Source of the DNA: an uncultured Clostridium sp.
Lineage (GTDB): Bacteria > Bacillota > Clostridia > TANB77 > CAG-508
Assembly: GCA_946565805.1 (NCBI GenBank)
Contig: CAMNWO010000015.1
Coordinates: 1-57,795 of the forward strand
Reading direction: 5' to 3'
Length of the DNA: 57,795 nucleotides
This document shows, piece by piece, positions 16,529 through 24,742 of this stretch. Position numbers and translations under genes: made by a program. Each line of letters opens with the position of its first letter. The stretch's first letter is position 1. The notes under the pieces are model-generated. The model had not been told where the DNA came from and searched no databases. It saw nothing but the letters and a program-made list of their open reading frames with translations.

Positions 16529-17067
16529 ATATCCCCCAACCATTCATAATATTTAATCAAGTATTTCCAGCATCCTTCCTTATCTGTTATTCCATTGTAG
16601 TTATCTTTTATTTTTCCTATAATTTCATCTTTGTCTATCCATTTTACTGCTGATACTTCTTCCTCTTGTAACTTTAGTTTCGTTTCATCTATTTCTTTGT
16701 TGGCTATGTAATACTCATTAAAATGGTTGTTTACAATATCTCCTTTTATATTGCTTGATATACTTGCTCCTAAAAAGGTTATATCTCTTTTATCTAATTC
16801 AATTCCTAATTCTTCTTGGCATTCTCTTATAATAGCTTGAAATCCAAACTCTCCAGTTAGAACATGTCCACCTGCTGTTACATCCCACATATTAGGCCAC
16901 ATTCTTTTATTAGCACTTCTTTTTTGTAATAATACTTGTCCTTTTGAATTCATAATAAATACTACAACTGCTTTATGATATAATCCCTCTTTATGACATT
17001 TTTTTCTGGTTTCTATTTTTCCTGTATAATTTCCCTTTTCATCTAATATGTCAAAATATTCTTCCAT
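16525..17067 (-). CDS. IDI-type Nudix hydrolase
   Basis: A 180-residue Nudix protein of the isopentenyl-diphosphate-isomerase-like group. It begins EEYFDILDEKGNYTGKIETR and CHKEGLYHKAVVVFI, typical of this branch, and has the Nudix box from GHVLTGEFGFQAIIRECQEE to LGIEL. Most bacterial members are hydrolases of unknown substrate and not isomerases. Start follows AAGAAGG. It is upstream of and overlaps the deoxyribosyltransferase-like gene. Confidence 0.88.
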   Translation of the reverse strand: MEEYFDILDEKGNYTGKIETRKKCHKEGLYHKAVVVFIMNSKGQVLLQKRSANKRMWPNMWDVTAGGHVLTGEFGFQAIIRECQEELGIELDKRDITFLGASISSNIKGDIVNNHFNEYYIANKEIDETKLKLQEEEVSAVKWIDKDEIIGKIKDNYNGITDKEGCWKYLIKYYEWLGDI

Positions 17068-17091
17068 TTTTTTACCTTCTTTCCTTATTAT

Positions 17092-17818
17092 TTACATTCC
17101 TCCATCTACTTTTATCACTGTACTATTAATATACGCTGCATCTTCTGAGGCCAAAAAACAAATCACTTTTGCTATTTCTTCTGGCTCAGCAAATCTCTTT
17201 ATATATATTTTTTCAGTTTCTTCTTCTATCAAATCTTTTGGTAGATCTGTATTCATTTCTGTATTTACCCAACCTGGTGCTACTGCATTCACATTAATAT
17301 ACGGTGCAAATTGTATAGCTAAATTATAGGTCAAATTATTAACTGCTGCTTTTGAAGCATCATAATCTATACTGGATGGAAAAAATGTATTAATGCCATT
17401 TGTTGAAGATACATTTATTATTTTTCCACTTTTACTTTTCATCATACTTTCGCCTACATATTTTGATACTAGAAAGGTCCCTATTGTATTTACTTCTAAT
17501 GTTCTTTTCCAATCTTCAACAGTTCTATCTTCAAATTCTTTGTCAATTACCATACCAGCATTATTTACAAGTATATCTATTCTTCCAAACGTATTTATAA
17601 CTTCTTGTATCATGTTTTTAACTTGTTCTTCATTGGATACATCTGCTTTAATCACTAATGTTTCTATTTTGTATTCTTGTTTTAGATAATTTTTCTGCTT
17701 TTTCCTTATCTTTCAAATAGTTTATTACTACCTTTACCTGACCTTGTTTTGCAAATTCTATTGCTGTTGCCTTTCCAATTCCTTTACTGCTCCCTGTTAT
17801 CAATACTACTTTTTCCAT
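17092..17818 (-). pseudogene. short-chain dehydrogenase/reductase with an A-run frameshift
   Basis: A FabG-like SDR of 241 residues if one base is removed. The N-terminus (from ATG 17818, behind AAGGAGG) has the NAD(P) motif VLITGSSKGIGKATAIEFA. The main frame has NNAG, the catalytic Ser and YDASKAAVNNLT (Y-x3-K) and ends VIKVDGGM. The break is at an A4 run (17680-17683) reading TCT AAA ACA; removing one A gives S-K-Q-E-Y-K and restores alignment. Unlike the CGGA sites this is a homopolymer, so it could be a sequencing error, a polymorphism or a real pseudogene. Confidence 0.8.
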
Positions 17819-17887
17819 AACTTGACCTCCTTATCGTTATAGCGTAATTGTATCATAGGTTTGCATTTTTTACAATAATGGTCAAAA

Positions 17888-17940
17888 ATAGAAAACAGAT
17901 TAATTAAATTATGGTTTTCATAATTTAATCAATCTGTTTT
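17888..17940. terminator. bidirectional terminator overlapping the ABC-F stop codon
   Basis: Long A+T-rich inverted repeat: AACAGATT and AATCTGTT arms with inner ATTAAATTATG/CATAATTTAAT, flanked by A- and T-runs. The ABC-F coding sequence ends inside the right arm. It separates this gene from the SDR downstream. Confidence 0.75.
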
Positions 17941-19418
17941 TTTAAGTAAATAACCTTTGTTGCTATCTTTTGCGTAAAAGTTTCATCATGTTCTACAAAA
18001 ATAAGAGTTGGTTTGTATTTTAAAATTGCTTCCTCAATTTGGATTCTAGTTAAGATATCAATATAATTAAGTGGTTCATCCCAAATATAAAGATTCGCCA
18101 TTTCCGAAATACTTTTAGCAAGTAAAACTTTCTTCTTTTGTCCTTCGCTCATCTGGTTGATATCTTTGTCAAACTCATTGTTTGCGATTCCCATTTTAGC
18201 TAACATAGCTTTGAAAATACTTTCGTCTATCCTATTTTCTCTAGCAAACTGTTTTAATGTTCCATTTAACCCTTCTGTACTTTGTGATACATATGATATT
18301 TTTAAGTCATTTGCTTTTTTTAAAGTTCCTTCATATGGAATTTCATTTCCAAGTATTAACTTTAGTATACTTGATTTTCCTATTCCATTTTTACCAGCAA
18401 TAGCAATCCTATCTCCATTTTCCACTTCAAATGATGTCTTAGAAAATATTGTTTCCTTGTTGTATTTTATTTGTAAATCATTTGCTACTAGCAGTGGATT
18501 TTTTCTACTTTCTAATGGTGTTAATTTTAAAGCATCATTTCTGTCTATATTTTTTAATAAATTCGATTTTTGTTCTATTGCTTTTTCAATTCGTCTTTCC
18601 ATTACTTTTGACTTCTTCATCATTTTAGCAGACTGATGACCTACATAACCTCTATCGATACTAGAGCCAGAATTGGTAGTATTATATTTGGATTTTTCTA
18701 TTTTATTGGACCAATTAGCCGTATTTTTAGAAGCCACCTCTAATCGATTGATATCTTTTTTTAATTTTTCATTTTTCGTTGTTTCAAAGTTATCTTGTGC
18801 GTATTTATTTTTTTGCCATGAAGAGAAATTCCCTTTTTGTATTTCAATATTGGTATTGTTAATTGAAATAATATGGTCTACTACTTTGTCTAAAAGCTTC
18901 CTATCATGTGATACTAAAATAAATCCTTTCTTTTTCTTTAAATATTCTACCAAGTTATCTCTTGTCTCTCTATCCAAATGATTGGTTGGTTCATCAATCA
19001 ATAAAAAATTATTGCCTTTTAAAAACAAACTAATCAAAAGAATCTTTACTTGCTCACCACCACTTAAAACATTAAAATTTCGATAGAGAATTTCCGCACT
19101 GGAATTTAGCAAGTTTAATTCTTTGATAATTTCCCAATCTTGTATATTTGGTAACATTTCATTTAAAATTTCAATTGTCATTCTTTCTTTGTTTTTTATT
19201 TCAAAGGGAAAATAATCAAATTCTATGTTTTTAGTAATGTTGCCTTTAAATTCATATTTTCCTAATAGTAAGTTTAAAAAAGTAGTTTTTCCTTTTCCAT
19301 TCCTACCAATTAGCCCTAATTTCCAGTCCGTATCTATCTGGAAGGTTGCATTTTCAAATACTTTTTCAAAACTTCCTTCATAGCTAAATGTTAAATTATT
19401 TACATTAATTAACGACAT
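17925..19418 (-). CDS. ABC-F ribosomal protection protein, Lsa/CplR-like
   Basis: A 497-residue protein with two ABC ATPase domains and no membrane segment. Walker A motifs are GLIGRNGKGKTT (about 35) and IAGKNGIGKSS; signature motifs are LSGGEQ and MSEGQKKK. The inter-domain linker is long and basic (about 215-290). Length and linker match antibiotic-resistance ABC-F proteins of the Lsa/Vga/CplR type, which displace lincosamides, pleuromutilins and streptogramin A from the ribosome. Resistance is inferred from family. The start follows AGGAGG, 8 bp after the TfoX-like stop. Confidence 0.85.
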   Translation of the reverse strand: MSLINVNNLTFSYEGSFEKVFENATFQIDTDWKLGLIGRNGKGKTTFLNLLLGKYEFKGNITKNIEFDYFPFEIKNKERMTIEILNEMLPNIQDWEIIKELNLLNSSAEILYRNFNVLSGGEQVKILLISLFLKGNNFLLIDEPTNHLDRETRDNLVEYLKKKKGFILVSHDRKLLDKVVDHIISINNTNIEIQKGNFSSWQKNKYAQDNFETTKNEKLKKDINRLEVASKNTANWSNKIEKSKYNTTNSGSSIDRGYVGHQSAKMMKKSKVMERRIEKAIEQKSNLLKNIDRNDALKLTPLESRKNPLLVANDLQIKYNKETIFSKTSFEVENGDRIAIAGKNGIGKSSILKLILGNEIPYEGTLKKANDLKISYVSQSTEGLNGTLKQFARENRIDESIFKAMLAKMGIANNEFDKDINQMSEGQKKKVLLAKSISEMANLYIWDEPLNYIDILTRIQIEEAILKYKPTLIFVEHDETFTQKIATKVIYLKKQID

Positions 19419-19426
19419 TTTTCCTC

Positions 19427-19750
19427 CTATTGTTCTTTCTTTTTCCTTGACTTGGGAATCGGTGTTACTTTCTCTAGTTTGGTTACTACGTTTTTACAAA
19501 AAGCAACATTATCAATATCTAACACATAATGTTCTTTTGCTCCTTTATAGGGACATCCTGTTTCTGCATTTTGCATCATTTCTTCGATACAATCTAGTTT
19601 TTTTACAAATGGCGTATTGTCACAAACGATGATAACTGGCTTGTCATTAACATATACCATAAATTCTCCAAACATCTTCTTATATCGTACTTCTCCCACT
19701 TCTTTTATTTGTTCACATACATATTCTATATATTCATTGGTTGTTGCCAT
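19427..19750 (-). CDS. TfoX N-terminal domain protein
   Basis: A 107-residue protein matching the TfoX N-terminal domain: an early helix with EYVCEQIKEVGEVRYKKMFG followed by EFMVYVNDKPVIIVCDN. In gammaproteobacteria TfoX controls competence, but short clostridial versions of this domain have no known function. The lysine-rich tail KSRKKKEQ may bind nucleic acid. Start follows AAAGGAGG. It is directly upstream of the Lsa-like ABC-F gene and probably co-transcribed with it. Confidence 0.85.
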   Translation of the reverse strand: MATTNEYIEYVCEQIKEVGEVRYKKMFGEFMVYVNDKPVIIVCDNTPFVKKLDCIEEMMQNAETGCPYKGAKEHYVLDIDNVAFCKNVVTKLEKVTPIPKSRKKKEQ

Positions 19751-19796
19751 TTCTATTCCTCCTTTATTGTTTTTATCATACCATAAAAAAGCAAAA

Positions 19797-19833
19797 AATC
19801 ATAGACTTACTTTAAAATCTATGATTTTTTATC
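19797..19833 (-). terminator. terminator after the tocopherol-cyclase-like gene
   Basis: Inverted repeat AAATCATAG / CTATGATTT with T-rich flanks on both sides, in the gap between the tocopherol-cyclase-like stop and the TfoX start. The region has no gene. Confidence 0.75.
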
Positions 19834-20781
19834 ATTCAACTATTTCTAATCCACAATTGGTACTCGTATCGCAAAAAATAACTTTATCTTTTCTTTTTAA
19901 TGTTACTGTTACAACAGAAGAAATACTTTCAAAAATTTCTTTTTCCATTTTTCCTTTAATGGGTGCTGTAAGCTTAAGTTCTTCTTGTTTTTTTGCTTTT
20001 ATATTTAAACTGTACCCACCCCTTTTTAAGGTTATATTTACAAGATGTCTATTACTATCATATTCTTGTATTTTGCTACCATTATAAGTAGTAAATTTAA
20101 ATTCTTTATTTCCTATTAATAAAGCACAAATAATTCCTCTAAATTGAAAAATTTTAAAAGGAATATTGGCAATTGATAGCATAAAACTTGCCTTTTCTTT
20201 TTTAAAATTATTTCCTTGACACCAAATATAGGATTTAGGGAAAGATGAACCCCAATCTTTTTCTATATAGCCAATATCTTGTTCAAATGTTATTTTATCT
20301 TGATTGATATTGATACAACCTTGTGCTGTATTTTCCATGCTAAGGATAGCATGATTGCATTCCATGGATGGAATGTAAGAAAATGGTCCCATAATATTGG
20401 GTTTTATAAAATTAGTATGAATATTTTACTATTCGAATACTGGATATTTCCGTATATTTTAAGATTTTGGGATTTATCTTCTATATCAATGTTAATACCT
20501 TTTTTTGAAAAAGTATTGTTCCCTATTTTTATAAAAAATGGTTCTTGGTTAAATTGATAGTCCTTGATATCATAATCAATATAATAGGAAGACTGGCTAG
20601 TAATTACTTGTATAAATGCTTTTGAAATTGTATGATTGATATGAATTCCTGGTATAAATGAAATTCCTTTTTTCCCATTTGTATTCTTAAAATACCAACC
20701 TTCAAAATAGTTTTTATTGATATTCAAGTATTTTTCTCCCTGAAATATCTCAGGTTTTCTTATTAATTCTAATCGTTTCAT
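19832..20781 (-). pseudogene. tocopherol-cyclase-like protein with an A-run frameshift
   Basis: Two frames together encode about 316 residues of the tocopherol-cyclase-like family. The upstream part has NYFEGWYFKNTNG and SFIPGIHIN; the downstream part has YIEKDWGSSFPKSYIWCQGN. These are the diagnostic motifs of bacterial members, whose function is unknown. The frame is lost near an A4 run at 20424-20427 (AGT AAA ATA TTC); adding one A would give S-K-N-I-H-T-N-F and join the halves. Because it is a homopolymer, sequence error or decay are the likely reasons. No clear ribosome binding site precedes the ATG at 20781. Confidence 0.72.
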
Positions 20782-20810
20782 ATTATATAGTTTGTTCTAA
20801 TTATTTGATT

Positions 20811-21602
20811 TTAATCCACATTTACACCTTTTTCTAGTTGTTTTTTTCCTATCCAGTAGTAAACTACATTATAAATCGTATAAATAATACCTGCACTTAA
20901 TAATAAACTTTTGATAATATTGATATTTATCATTTCAGTTGTTTGGATTATATTCCTAATTTCTTGATTAAAAGCGCCTATCAATGCAATGATACCTAAT
21001 GATAAAATATTAGTACCCATATAACATCCAAAGCCTATTATTACTGATTTTATCAATTTGTTTCTATTGGCTTTATGCCCTAGTATAATTCCTACATATC
21101 CAATTAGAATAATAAATACAATTTCTAAGAAAATAATAAAGGAAAGGGTTAAGATTATATTAATTACAGTTGTATTATATGTATTAGCTGTTAATTCTAA
21201 CATTTGTTTTAAAACTTCTAGGTTTTCTTTTGAATAGTAACAAATAAATAAACACACAATAGCAACTACAACTGTTATAAAAGAACATAGAATGGCTGCT
21301 AATACTTTACTTTGATAAATTGTTTTCTTATTAACTGGTAAAGTATGTGTTAGATAAGATTCGTCTTTGTATATATTTTCTCTAAATCTTACCCATGATC
21401 TTATAATACCATTAATTAAACTGTTTACTATCATAGCAATCGTAAATCCAGAACATATTTGTGCTAAAATAGAAAACATTGTTGAATTTTCTACGCTAAA
21501 ACATATTCTTGTAAAAATAGAAAATATAAAAGATAAGGCATAAAATATTATTACTATTTTATAAATCCATTTTAAATCATATTTTAATAATTTTCCTAAC
21601 AT
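20811..21602 (-). CDS. ABC transporter permease
   Basis: A 263-residue membrane protein with about six helices of the ABC-2 permease type. Its ATG (21600-21602) overlaps the TAG stop of the ATPase gene, so the two are translationally coupled and form one exporter. With the GntR/YtrA regulator upstream it makes a YtrA-like operon, a type often induced by cell-wall-active antibiotics. The cytoplasmic loop with SYLTHTLPVNKKTIYQSK is typical of exporters with BcrB-like topology. Substrate unknown. Confidence 0.85.
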   Translation of the reverse strand: MLGKLLKYDLKWIYKIVIIFYALSFIFSIFTRICFSVENSTMFSILAQICSGFTIAMIVNSLINGIIRSWVRFRENIYKDESYLTHTLPVNKKTIYQSKVLAAILCSFITVVVAIVCLFICYYSKENLEVLKQMLELTANTYNTTVINIILTLSFIIFLEIVFIILIGYVGIILGHKANRNKLIKSVIIGFGCYMGTNILSLGIIALIGAFNQEIRNIIQTTEMININIIKSLLLSAGIIYTIYNVVYYWIGKKQLEKGVNVD

Positions 21603-22292
21603 TTGAAAGCCCTCCTAAATATTTCGTCTATACTTGCATTTTCTTTGTTTCTTAGTTCATCTGCTGATGATATTAATTTGATTTCTCCTTTGTCAAGAAA
21701 GATAACATCATCTAATATTCTTTCAATGTCAGCAATTAAATGAGTGGAAATAATAACACTTGAACCTTCTTTGAAATTGGAAAGTATGGTGTCTAAAATA
21801 TAGTCTCTTGTTGCTGGATCAACTCCTCCGAAGCGGTTCATCTAAGATGTATAATTCTGCTTCTCTACTCATTACTAATATTAGTTGTAATTTTTCTTGC
21901 ATTCCTTTTGACATTTGTGAGATTTTTTTGTCTAACTCCAAGTCTAAATCTTTTAATAGCTTGATTGCTTTTTCTATATTAAAGTTATCGTAAAATTCTT
22001 CAAAATAGTGAAAAGCTTGCTTGATTGTCATGGTTTTGTCTAAATAGGTTCTTTCTGGTAAATAGGAAATTACTCTTTTAGATTCTACTCCTGGCTTTTT
22101 TCCATTAATTAAAACTTCTCCACTAGTTGGTGTTAATAGGTCATTGATTAATTTGATTAGTGTTGTTTTTCCCATCCCATTTTTTCCAAGTAAACCTATT
22201 ATTTTTCCTCTTGGAATGGTTAGATTAATGTTTTTTAGAATTTCTTTTTTGTCGAATTCTTTGCATAGTTCTTTGCATTGTACTAATTCCAT
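21596..22292 (-). CDS. ABC transporter ATPase interrupted by a CGGA +1 site
   Basis: A 231-residue ATPase when the frame is restored. The first frame has Walker A GLLGKNGMGKTT (about 33-44), signature MSKGMQEKLQL and Walker B LYILDEP. The second frame continues with GGVDPATRDYI (D-loop) and the His switch STHLIADIE. The join is at 21827-21830, reading GAA CCG CTT CGG AGG; skipping the C gives DEPLGGVDP, the exact family consensus. Nothing else is damaged. Start follows AAGGAAGGAG. It is the middle gene of the GntR-ATPase-permease operon. Confidence 0.88.
21827..21830 (-). other. putative +1 recoding site 2 (ABC ATPase)
   Basis: Zero-frame codons CTT-CGG-AGG; the +1 frame reads GGA-GGA. The restored glycine pair lies between Walker B and the D-loop, an invariant region. 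The second ORF has an in-frame ATG just upstream (AACCGCTTCGGA context), but a product from it would lack the P-loop. Confidence 0.62.
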
Positions 22293-22309
22293 TTTTCTCT
22301 CCTTCCTTG

Positions 22310-22672
22310 TTAAGATTCTCTTTGTTCTTGCAAGTAATTAATTGCTTCTTCAAAACTAATTCCTATATCTTTCATACTATTTAAATAAGTATTTACTTTT
22401 TCTTTTGCCAATTCTTTTTTTACTTCTTGAATTCTTTTTTCATTTTGTGTAACAAATTTTCCATTGGTTCTTTCTGTATAAATAAGTTGTTCGTTTTCTA
22501 ATTCTGCTAATGCTTTTTGCATTGTGTTAGGATTTACCTTCATAGTAATGGCTAGCTCTCTTACAGAAGGCATTCTTTCTCCTTTTTTTAATTTTCCTGA
22601 AACAATTTCTAATCTTATTTTTTCCATTAATTGTATGTAAATTGGTCTTTCATTATCAAAAATATATTCCAC
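22310..22672 (-). CDS. GntR-family regulator, YtrA subfamily
   Basis: A 120-residue repressor. The winged-helix domain begins ERPIYIQLMEKIRLEIVSGK and contains MPSVRELAITMKVNPNTMQK; the short C-terminus is the YtrA-type dimerisation tail. I choose GTG at 22672, which has AAAGGAAAG 5-7 nt upstream, over the ATG at 22705, which coincides with the expected transcription start and operator. YtrA regulators repress the adjacent ABC operon, matching the gene order here. Confidence 0.88.
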   Translation of the reverse strand: MEYIFDNERPIYIQLMEKIRLEIVSGKLKKGERMPSVRELAITMKVNPNTMQKALAELENEQLIYTERTNGKFVTQNEKRIQEVKKELAKEKVNTYLNSMKDIGISFEEAINYLQEQRES

Positions 22673-22691
22673 GTTTCTTTCCTTTCTTTGT

Positions 22692-22740
22692 TGTATTACT
22701 TGCATAATACAATGATACTATTTTCTTTTTTTCTTGTCAA
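22692..22740 (-). promoter_or_regulatory. GntR-ABC operon promoter with palindromic operator
   Basis: Minus-strand TTGACA (22735-22740), 17-bp spacer, TATCAT (22712-22717). Immediately downstream is a 20-bp palindrome TGTATTA-N6-TAATACA (22692-22711) covering the probable transcription start. The placement fits repression by the GntR protein encoded next. Confidence 0.82.
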
Positions 22741-22768
22741 TATTTTTTATAAAAAAACAGATAATTTT

Positions 22769-23404
22769 TTAATCATCTGTTTTTATTGTTTCTATCATTC
22801 CCTCTGCTATTGCTTTTGCATAGTTTTCCATATTATCATCTAACAATTTATTATCTTTTTCATTGGTAATAAAACCTAATTCAATTAAACAACTTGGCAT
22901 GTTAGTATTTTTTAACACATAATAATTAGAATCAGTGCCTTCAATAGTACCATATTTAATTCCTCTATCCTCCTGTATTTGTGTCTTTTGTAATTTGTTT
23001 CTAATACCATCAGCAAGTTTTGTGTCTTTTTCTCTTTTTTCACTGTTGCACCAAATTTCTATTCCATTTCCTGTTTTTGCACTGTTTCTATGAATGGATA
23101 CAAATAAGTCTGCTTTTTTTCGATTGGCTATTTTACATCTCTCTTCTAAACTAACTGTACTATCTTTTGTCCTTGTCATAATGACTTTTACACCCTGTTT
23201 TTTTAAGTTCTTTTGTACTAATTTTGCAATTTTTAAAGTATCATCTTTTTCATATCTCTTTGCTAATATGGCTCCTACATCTTCTCCACCATGTCCTGCA
23301 TCAATACATATTACTATTTTATTACTGCTTTTTATCATTAATATAGCTATCACAAGTCCTATTAATAGGATTGCTATTATTAAAATTTTTATTGGCTTTT
23401 TCAT
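22769..23404 (-). CDS. N-acetylmuramoyl-L-alanine amidase, CwlD-like
   Basis: A 211-residue amidase_3 enzyme with an N-terminal membrane anchor or signal (residues 5-24). Zinc and catalytic residues are in CIDAGHGGEDVGA (His), ADLFVSIHRNS (His) and SCLIELGFITNEKDN (Glu). It cleaves the bond between muramic acid and L-alanine in peptidoglycan; CwlD-type enzymes act in spore cortex formation, but sporulation cannot be shown here. It starts one base after the VUT transporter stop, so translation is coupled. A hairpin (AACAGAT/ATCTGTT) overlaps its 3' end. Confidence 0.9.
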   Translation of the reverse strand: MKKPIKILIIAILLIGLVIAILMIKSSNKIVICIDAGHGGEDVGAILAKRYEKDDTLKIAKLVQKNLKKQGVKVIMTRTKDSTVSLEERCKIANRKKADLFVSIHRNSAKTGNGIEIWCNSEKREKDTKLADGIRNKLQKTQIQEDRGIKYGTIEGTDSNYYVLKNTNMPSCLIELGFITNEKDNKLLDDNMENYAKAIAEGMIETIKTDD

Positions 23405-23405
23405 A

Positions 23406-24093
23406 TTATTTTTCTTCTTTCATTTTGGCTTGTATTTTTTTGGCAATATACAAAAATGGAGTATCTAAAAATGCTACCACAAATTTGATGGCATATGTCA
23501 CAATACTTAAGTTAATAATCACTTCCCATGAATAAACTCCTACAAAAGCCATCATAGTAAATAGTACACTATCTATTAATTGGCTTATCATGGTAGAACC
23601 ATTATTTCTAAGCCATAGAAACTTATCTTCTGGGAATCTTTTTCTAATCCAATCGTATAAATAAGTGTCTAAAGTATTGCTAATAAAGTATGTTAATAAA
23701 CTTGCGATACATAGTCTTGGCATAAATTCAAATATGGTATGCATAGCTCCATCTACAAAATCTTGTGAGTTTGGTACAAATAATAAATCAATTTGTGTTA
23801 AAATGGTAAACACTAACATAGAAAAGAATCCGATTCTGACAGCCTTTCTTGCTTCTTTTCCTCCATATATTTCACTTAAGATATCAGTTGCTAAAAATAT
23901 AGTGCTATATACAACATTTCCTAATGTTATGGATAGTCCGAAACATGTCAATGCATTTGGTTACTTCTATGTTAGCAATTATAGTTGATATCGCTACCCA
24001 TACGAATAATCCTGTTTTTTTGAAAAATTTATAAGACAATAAGATTGCTATAAAATTTACTAAAATGGTTACTATAAATAATATTTCGTTCAT
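23406..24093 (-). CDS. VUT-family queuosine-precursor transporter interrupted by a CGGA +1 site
   Basis: A 228-residue VUT/YhhQ-type membrane protein with six helices, likely importing a queuosine precursor such as preQ0. The first frame gives the N-terminus through ANIEVTKCIDMF. The second gives GLSITLGNVVYSTIFLATDI and LSEIYGGKEARKAV, the signature of the family. The join is at 23937-23940: ATG TTT CGG ACT; skipping C yields MFGLSITLGN. Without the shift the first frame would end 11 codons later. Start ATG 24093 follows GGGGAG. It is coupled to the amidase gene downstream. Confidence 0.87.
23937..23940 (-). other. putative +1 recoding site 3 (VUT transporter)
   Basis: Zero-frame codons TTT-CGG-ACT; the +1 frame reads GGA-CTA. 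This is the one site where the P-site tRNA could re-pair well after slipping (UUU to UUC). Confidence 0.62.
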
Positions 24094-24112
24094 TTTTTGT
24101 TCTCCCCATTTC

Positions 24113-24694
24113 CTATAAATTTTCTTTTATACTTGGAAATAAATCATATACATCAAATCCAAGCTGTTCATCAAAATATTTTTTTAATTTATAGGTTTCC
24201 TTTACATGATATTGTGTATTTTCATGCGCTCCCTTTCTTAAAATTAAATCTATCAGCCTTTTATCCACTGTTAAAACTTTTCTTTTACACATTAAATCAC
24301 ATAAATTTATGATTTTTTCATAGATTGTATATTCATGATTTTGGATAAATTCTGTTCGAAATGGAATATCTTCTGGAATTCCTCCTGCTGTACAGTATAC
24401 ATCATTGTTTAAATAGGAATGTGTTAAACATATATTAGCATATTTATCACCATATCCTAATTCTTTTATATAGTTATAACCATGTATGTCGTGTTCTTTA
24501 AAGTCTCCCTTTAACTTTCCAATGTCATGTATATATCCTAATGTTTTGGCATATTCTACATCTAAACCTAAACTTTCTGCTATTTTTCCTGCTGTGTTTC
24601 CTACACAAATTGAATGGGGTACCCAATTAATATTTGGGTCTTCTTTTCTTCCTTCTTCTATCATTTCTAAAGCTTTTTGACTTGTTAATTCCAT
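24113..24694 (-). CDS. HD-domain hydrolase
   Basis: A 193-residue HD-superfamily protein. Metal ligands are visible as WVPHSICVGNTAGKIA (His), LGYIHDIGKLKG (HD), EHDIHGYNYI (His), with a later CLTHSYLNND (His). This is the stand-alone HD phosphohydrolase type seen in Clostridia; its nucleotide substrate is unknown. AAAGGAGT precedes the ATG by about 10 nt. It is followed 19 bp later by the VUT transporter gene on the same strand. Confidence 0.86.
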   Translation of the reverse strand: MELTSQKALEMIEEGRKEDPNINWVPHSICVGNTAGKIAESLGLDVEYAKTLGYIHDIGKLKGDFKEHDIHGYNYIKELGYGDKYANICLTHSYLNNDVYCTAGGIPEDIPFRTEFIQNHEYTIYEKIINLCDLMCKRKVLTVDKRLIDLILRKGAHENTQYHVKETYKLKKYFDEQLGFDVYDLFPSIKENL

Positions 24695-24742
24695 TGTAAT
24701 TCATACTCCTTTAATTCACAATTTAGATAAATTTTTATATTA

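Noticed and set aside
21596..21841. Separate downstream gene starting at the ATG in the second ABC ATPase frame
   Set aside because: The product would lack the P-loop and signature motif, and that ATG lies inside the upstream half's coding sequence.
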